A DNA stretch of 6,872 bases from Betaproteobacteria bacterium UBA3031. Its GTDB lineage: Bacteria > Pseudomonadota > Gammaproteobacteria > Burkholderiales > Eutrophovitaceae. How positions within the stretch are numbered: position 1 is the stretch's first letter; each line of letters opens with the position of its first letter. The stretch covers positions 1 through 6,872 of the forward strand of contig DFDI01000015.1 in assembly GCA_002367635.1 (NCBI GenBank), in the 5' to 3' direction. Shown piece by piece: positions 5,961-6,872 of this stretch. The notes below the pieces were generated by a model. It was given only the letters and a program-made list of their open reading frames with translations, did no database searches and was not told the DNA's origin. Both the position numbers and the translations under genes were made by a program.

Positions 5961-5986
5961 CACCTAACTTTAAAAAGGCGGGTGTT
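5961..5986 (+). promoter_or_regulatory. Candidate expression platform and ribosome binding site
   Basis: AAGG (5975-5978) lies 8 nt before the ATG at 5987. CACC (5961-5964) can pair with GGTG (5981-5984), with an inner CTT/AAG (5968-5970 with 5975-5977), which would bury this ribosome binding site. A longer version uses AAC (5957-5959) from aptamer P1, so a glutamine-stabilised P1 would compete with it. No terminator lies between aptamer and ORF, so control is probably at translation, with glutamine switching it on. This is inferred from pairing only. Confidence 0.4.
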
Positions 5987-6133
5987 ATGAATATGAACTT
6001 ATGGGCACAATATTGTCAACGTCATGCGCGTAGTGAATACCAAAGAGCGCACCTAAATAAAGTTGTTCAGTTACGCGTCTTAAACATCAAGACGATTAAA
6101 TCCAGGATTACGACAAATACAACTACCCAGTAG
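5987..6133 (+). CDS. Riboswitch-controlled 48-residue basic small protein
   Basis: This is a short ORF beginning MNMNLWAQYCQRHARSEYQR, with a good ribosome binding site (AAGG, 8 nt upstream) and a second ATG at 5993. It has five Arg, three Lys, two His and only one acidic residue (E17), so it is strongly basic. It has no signal peptide, membrane segment or known domain; residues 5-37 could form a basic helix. It is the only gene between the tandem glutamine aptamers and the terminator, which makes it the likely regulated product. In cyanobacteria, small basic proteins controlled by this riboswitch class (IF17/GifB) inactivate glutamine synthetase. A similar role is possible here but unproven. 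An RH-x6-R pattern (R12, H13, R20) seems, from memory, to resemble cyanobacterial IF7; this was not computed. Confidence 0.7.
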   Translation: MNMNLWAQYCQRHARSEYQRAHLNKVVQLRVLNIKTIKSRITTNTTTQ

Positions 6134-6146
6134 TTTAGTAAGTGAG

Positions 6147-6178
6147 GCATAACCTATTTTCTAGGTTATGCTTTTTTT
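6147..6178 (+). terminator. Rho-independent terminator of the riboswitch unit
   Basis: A perfect 10-bp stem, GCATAACCTA (6147-6156) with TAGGTTATGC (6162-6171), loop TTTTC, is followed at once by seven T (6172-6178). It lies 13 nt after the small ORF stop and shows that the aptamers and ORF form one short transcript. The minus strand lacks a T-run here, so it acts only on plus-strand transcription. Confidence 0.93.
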
Positions 6179-6247
6179 GCGTCAAAAAAAGTCAGTCACT
6201 ATCCCTTCTAAGCTATCCAACGTAGGCTAGAGAGGTAGCGGCATTTA

Positions 6248-6316
6248 TCAAAAAAAATATAGCACCACACTAACTCCAGCCACAAGAAACAGTAGAGTAC
6301 CTAATAAGCTTTTCAT
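6248..6316 (-). CDS. Possible 22-residue single-span membrane peptide
   Basis: An ATG at 6316 begins a 22-codon frame, MKSLLGTLLFLVAGVSVV followed by LYFF, ending in TGA directly followed by TAA. It is an almost uninterrupted hydrophobic helix with a positive N-terminus, like known bacterial membrane mini-proteins. It starts 25 nt after the stop of the secreted protein gene on the same strand and could be its operon partner. Only a weak GAGA ribosome binding site precedes it, and chance hydrophobic ORFs of this size occur. Confidence 0.4.
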   Translation of the reverse strand: MKSLLGTLLFLVAGVSVVLYFF

Positions 6317-6341
6317 GATTCAGTTCTCACGAGTGTCATAC

Positions 6342-6656
6342 TTAGTCGCACTTCACTTCCAGCTCTTGATGTCGGTATTTTTCTTTCAAGTGAAAACTTA
6401 GGTGCGCAACATATCCCCTTGACCTTTCCTCACCCCCCATAATCGCCTCACTTTTTCCATCAAAAACTGTACAGATAACGTTTTTAGAAGGACTCTGATC
6501 CTGATAGTAAGTTACGTATAAGGTGTGATGCGTTACGTATCGGATGTGTTTATTCAAAAAAGGGTTTATGCCATCGACCCAATACTGCTCGGTGATCTCT
6601 CCACACATTACATTACCACCAAAAAAAAGAAGTATTAAAGGTAAAAATATTTTCAC
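6342..6656 (-). CDS. Small secreted hypothetical protein
   Basis: A 104-residue protein of unrecognised family. It starts MKIFLPLILLFFGG, a signal peptide with cleavage probably near residues 17-20 (NVMCGE). The mature part has about 85 residues and contains aromatic-rich strands (YVTHHTLYVTYYQDQ) and two cysteines, C62 and C103, that could form a disulfide in the periplasm. C18 is near the signal end but is not in a clear lipobox. The start codon is GTG (6654-6656), supported by a strong GGGAG ribosome binding site about 7 nt upstream. It may share a transcript with the 22-residue ORF downstream. No function can be assigned. Confidence 0.7.
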   Translation of the reverse strand: MKIFLPLILLFFGGNVMCGEITEQYWVDGINPFLNKHIRYVTHHTLYVTYYQDQSPSKNVICTVFDGKSEAIMGGEERSRGYVAHLSFHLKEKYRHQELEVKCD

Positions 6657-6850
6657 TTTTGATCTCCCGTAATAAAGCTAGTCCAGGCTTCCATTAACTT
6701 TGAGCTTAAAGTGTTTTGGTTTTTTTATTAGCCATAAAAATGAAGGCTCATATTTTTGAACACTTGCCTATTGATAGGTAAACGCTATCCGGTTGTTTCC
6801 CTTGGAGATCCTCTGTGCATTTTAGATGTGGGTACCGAAAAATACCATAC
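6657..6850. other. Intergenic stretch with small hairpins, no gene seen
   Basis: This AT-rich gap lies between the tRNA end and the secreted protein gene. It contains ACTTTGA-GC-TTAAAGT (6697-6712, one G-T pair) and TTGCCTAT-TG-ATAGGTAA (6764-6781, one G-T pair). The latter overlaps an alternative dyad, GATAG with CTATC (6773-6789). None has a clean T-run in the direction of tRNA transcription. No convincing ORF was found. A promoter for the secreted protein is expected here but not clear. Confidence 0.3.
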
Positions 6851-6872
6851 TGGCGGAGAGAGAGGGATTCGA
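6851..6872 (-). tRNA. 3' end of a tRNA, probably tRNA-Ser (truncated by window edge)
   Basis: Read on the minus strand, the last 22 bases give TCGAAT of the T-loop, CCCTC of the T-stem, TCTCTCC of the acceptor stem, discriminator G, and encoded CCA (6853-6851). Each piece has the right length and order for a tRNA 3' end. Discriminator G with an acceptor strand TCTCTCC resembles bacterial serine tRNAs. The anticodon is outside the window, so the isotype is inferred. tRNA 3' ends are common integration sites, and the small accessory-looking genes lie on that side. Confidence 0.75.

Noticed and set aside
5858..5962. Tandem repeat as a CRISPR array or simple duplication
   Set aside because: Only two copies exist, with conserved blocks separated by variable paired stems. 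This is an RNA structure pattern, not repeats with spacers.
6697..6728. AT-rich hairpin followed by a T-rich stretch as a plus-strand terminator
   Set aside because: The stem is AT-rich with a wobble pair and very small loop, the T-run is separated by GTGTTTTGG, and no plus-strand gene ends nearby.

Overview
The window looks like chromosome of a gammaproteobacterium, probably marine, with moderate to low GC. Three neighbouring lipoprotein genes (COG3014 family, YcfL, LpoB) form a cluster known from Gammaproteobacteria. A diheme cytochrome c4 and a tRNA with an encoded CCA end fit the same assignment. No species can be named from sequence alone.

Layout, left to right. Positions 1-155 hold a 7-bp inverted repeat that resembles an operator. 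Next is a plus-strand reading frame (156-431) encoding a helix-turn-helix repressor-like protein with no normal start codon. The minus-strand operon at 474-2835 reads COG3014 lipoprotein, then YcfL, then LpoB, an outer-membrane lipoprotein that activates the peptidoglycan synthase PBP1b. A divergent gap of about 190 bp follows. Beyond it are plus-strand genes for a cytochrome c4 (3026-3598), a phytanoyl-CoA dioxygenase family Fe(II)/2-oxoglutarate enzyme (3640-4458) and a DUF429 protein (4562-5248). A convergent DUF805 membrane protein lies at 5312-5683 on the minus strand.

The most interesting segment is 5819-6178. Two consecutive copies of an RNA motif match the glutamine riboswitch class (the glnA and Downstream-peptide RNA motifs). 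They lie upstream of a 48-codon basic small protein, and the unit closes with a strong intrinsic terminator. Each copy shows an outer stem CGTTC/GAACG, a variable P2 hairpin, the conserved CGGAAGTA strand, a variable P3 hairpin and the conserved GAAG strand. P2 and P3 differ between the copies yet remain paired, which is good internal evidence for an RNA structure. As I know it, this class was described in cyanobacteria, cyanophages and marine metagenomes, where it controls nitrogen genes, including small inhibitors of glutamine synthetase. Finding it in an apparent gammaproteobacterium with an unrecognised basic mini-protein suggests an undescribed glutamine-sensing switch, possibly acting on nitrogen assimilation.

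The right end (6248-6872) holds a secreted small hypothetical protein with a GTG start, a possible 22-residue membrane peptide after it, and the 3' end of a minus-strand tRNA, probably tRNA-Ser, cut by the window edge.
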